Part shown: piece after piece, positions 22,484-23,898 of the stretch
How the letters are laid out: the number at the start of each line of letters is the position of its first letter
Numbering within the stretch: position 1 is the stretch's first letter
Assembly: GCA_944386965.1 (NCBI GenBank)
Contig: CALXDE010000229.1
Span: forward strand, 1 to 23,898
DNA from: an uncultured Oscillospiraceae bacterium
GTDB lineage: Bacteria; Bacillota_A; Clostridia; Oscillospirales; Oscillospiraceae
Direction: 5' to 3'
Length of the DNA stretch: 23,898 bases
Translations under genes and position numbers: made by a program
Notes under the pieces: generated by a model
What the model saw: only the letters and a program-made list of their open reading frames with translations
Databases searched by the model: none
What the model was told of the DNA's origin: nothing

Positions 22484-23734
22484 ATGAAAATCGTGGATTT
22501 GGTGTGCTCTGCCGGCCGCACAGGTTTCTACTTTGACGACCAGCGGGCGATTAAGAAGGGTGCGGCCCACGACGGCGTTTTCTACGTGGGAGAGCCCGTA
22601 ACCCAGGGCTTTACCGCCGTCCGTCAGGCGGGGGAGTCCATTTCCGTCATGATCATTCTGGAGGACGGCCAGATCGCCTGGGGCGACTGCGCCGCCGTGC
22701 AGTACTCCGGGGCCGGCGGCCGGGACCCGCTGTTCCTGGCCAAGGATTTCATCCCTTTGATCGACACCTGCATCAAGCCGAAGCTGGTGGGCCGGGAGGC
22801 GGACAATTTCCGGGGCCTGTGTGAGCTGCTGGAGTCCATTCAGGTGGATGGAAAGCGTCTCCATACCGCCATCCGGTACGGCGTCTCCCAGGCGCTTCTG
22901 GACGCCGTGGCCAAGGCCACCGGGCGGCTGATGTGCGAGGTGGTGGCCGACGAATACGGCTGCGCCGTCTCCGACCGGCCCATCCCCATCTTCACCCAGT
23001 CCGGCGACGACCGCTATGACAACGCCGACAAAATGATCATCAAGGGCGCCCAGGTCCTGCCCCACGCCCTCATCAACCACGTGGACACGAAGCTGGGCCG
23101 CAACGGCGAGAAGCTGCTGGACTACGTGAAGTGGCTGCGCGACCGCATCCTGGAAAACCGGGCAGACCCCCAGTACGCCCCCATCCTGCACATCGACGTC
23201 TACGGCACCATCGGCGCGGTGTTCGGAAACAACAACTACGCCGCCATGGCCGACTACCTGGCGCTGCTGGAGGAGGCCGCCAAGCCCTTCCACCTGCGCA
23301 TTGAGGGGCCCATGGACTGCGACTGCGACCGGGAAACCCAGATGATCGCCCTGGCCGGCCTCACCAAGGAGCTGGATGACCGGGGCATCCAGGTGGAGCT
23401 GGTGGCGGACGAGTGGTGCAACACCCTGGAGGATATCCGCTACTTCGCCGACCACAGGGCCGGACATATGATCCAGATCAAAACGCCGGACCTGGGCGGG
23501 ATCAACAACACCATCGAGGCGGTGCTCTACTGCAAGGCCCACGGCATCGGCGCCTACCAGGGCGGCACCTGCAACGAGACGGACCGCTCGGCCCAGGTCT
23601 GCGTCCACTGCGCCATGGCTACCCAGCCCGATCAGATCCTCGCCAAGCCCGGCATGGGCGTGGATGAGGGGTACATGATCGTCTACAACGAGATGAACCG
23701 CATTCTGGCCATCCGGAACGCCCGGAAACAGTAA
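22484..23734 (+). CDS. mal: Methylaspartate ammonia-lyase (3-methylaspartase)
   Basis: 416 residues, very near the family length of 413; GGAGG before the ATG, 27 bases after glmE. It is an enolase-superfamily enzyme: catalytic His194 (VLPHALINH), metal ligands Asp238 (LHIDVYG), Glu274 (LRIEGPMD) and Asp309 (VADEWCN), and catalytic Lys333 (IQIKTPDLGG), all present. It removes ammonia from 3-methylaspartate to give mesaconate, the second step of the methylaspartate route, and feeds the hydratase and lyase encoded upstream. Last gene of the operon, followed by a strong terminator. Confidence 0.97.
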   Translation: MKIVDLVCSAGRTGFYFDDQRAIKKGAAHDGVFYVGEPVTQGFTAVRQAGESISVMIILEDGQIAWGDCAAVQYSGAGGRDPLFLAKDFIPLIDTCIKPKLVGREADNFRGLCELLESIQVDGKRLHTAIRYGVSQALLDAVAKATGRLMCEVVADEYGCAVSDRPIPIFTQSGDDRYDNADKMIIKGAQVLPHALINHVDTKLGRNGEKLLDYVKWLRDRILENRADPQYAPILHIDVYGTIGAVFGNNNYAAMADYLALLEEAAKPFHLRIEGPMDCDCDRETQMIALAGLTKELDDRGIQVELVADEWCNTLEDIRYFADHRAGHMIQIKTPDLGGINNTIEAVLYCKAHGIGAYQGGTCNETDRSAQVCVHCAMATQPDQILAKPGMGVDEGYMIVYNEMNRILAIRNARKQ

Positions 23735-23782
23735 CCCCTTGCCCTGATTGTTCCTTTCCGTTGCACATCGTCGTCCAACTGT

Positions 23783-23816
23783 AAGCCGGTACACACCCAA
23801 TGTGTACCGGCTTTTT
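23783..23816 (+). terminator. Rho-independent terminator after mal
   Basis: A 13-bp perfect stem (23783-23795 with 23801-23813, loop CCCAA) runs straight into a T-tract (23812-23816, then CTTC). It lies 48 bases after the mal stop codon. Confidence 0.93.
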
Positions 23817-23818
23817 CT

Positions 23819-23850
23819 TCAAAGCGAAACCAGGAATGGTTTCGCTTTGA
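23819..23850. repeat. Second inverted repeat just after the mal terminator
   Basis: TCAAAGCGAAACC (23819-23831) pairs perfectly with GGTTTCGCTTTGA (23838-23850), loop AGGAAT. No T-run follows on the + strand and none of length on the minus strand, so it is not a standard terminator. The rest of the window (23851-23898) is GC-rich with no gene seen; the next feature may begin beyond the edge. Confidence 0.6.
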
Positions 23851-23898
23851 GAAAAACGCCCCTCTGCGCGCACGGCCCTGCGGGCCGCACACTGGAGG

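Overview
The window reads as chromosomal DNA of a GC-rich anaerobic Firmicute, most likely a gut Clostridia of the Oscillospirales type. This is inferred from strong GGAGG ribosome sites, sigma-A-like promoters, high GC in third codon positions and the gene content (amino-acid fermentation with a coenzyme-B12 mutase). No 16S or other marker gene is present, so the taxonomy is an inference.

Left edge (1-740): the 3' end of an FtsX-type ABC transporter permease on the + strand. A 21-bp hairpin (759-803) follows; its T-tract is on the minus strand, so it closes the next operon.

Defence island (about 855-10132, minus strand): one tightly packed operon, in transcription order a small XRE regulator, a BrxF-like protein, a 1230-aa BrxC/DUF6079-like P-loop ATPase, a PglX-type DNA methyltransferase, a PglZ-domain protein and a BrxA-like (DUF1819) protein. 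This is the gene order of a type 3 BREX phage-defence system, with two deviations: the usual helicase gene brxHII is absent between pglX and pglZ, and the BrxF-like protein has no intact Walker A motif. A good promoter (10104-10132) and direct repeats lie upstream.

Catabolic island (about 10268-23816): genes for the methylaspartate route of glutamate fermentation. In pathway order these are glutamate mutase (glmS, its reactivase glmL, glmE), methylaspartate ammonia-lyase (mal), a two-subunit Fe-S hydratase (fumarase family, here probably mesaconase) and a citrate-lyase-type complex (citD, citE, citF), which in this setting is probably citramalate lyase making acetate and pyruvate. Activation genes for the lyase are present: a citX-citG fusion for making and attaching the prosthetic group, and the acetylating ligase citC. 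Between them lies a poorly understood P-loop ATPase fused to an alanyl-tRNA-synthetase 'second additional domain' (SAD). A GntR-type regulator with its own sigma-A promoter sits between the hydratase genes and the mutase genes. Related TTGCAAAAT-like inverted repeats lie at the glmS and citD promoters and are candidate operators.

Most promising for follow-up: the helicase-less BREX-3 variant with its degenerate BrxF, the P-loop/SAD protein tied to the lyase activation genes, and the probable mis-naming of citramalate lyase and mesaconase by family-based annotation. No tRNA, rRNA, CRISPR array, insertion sequence or recombinase was seen.
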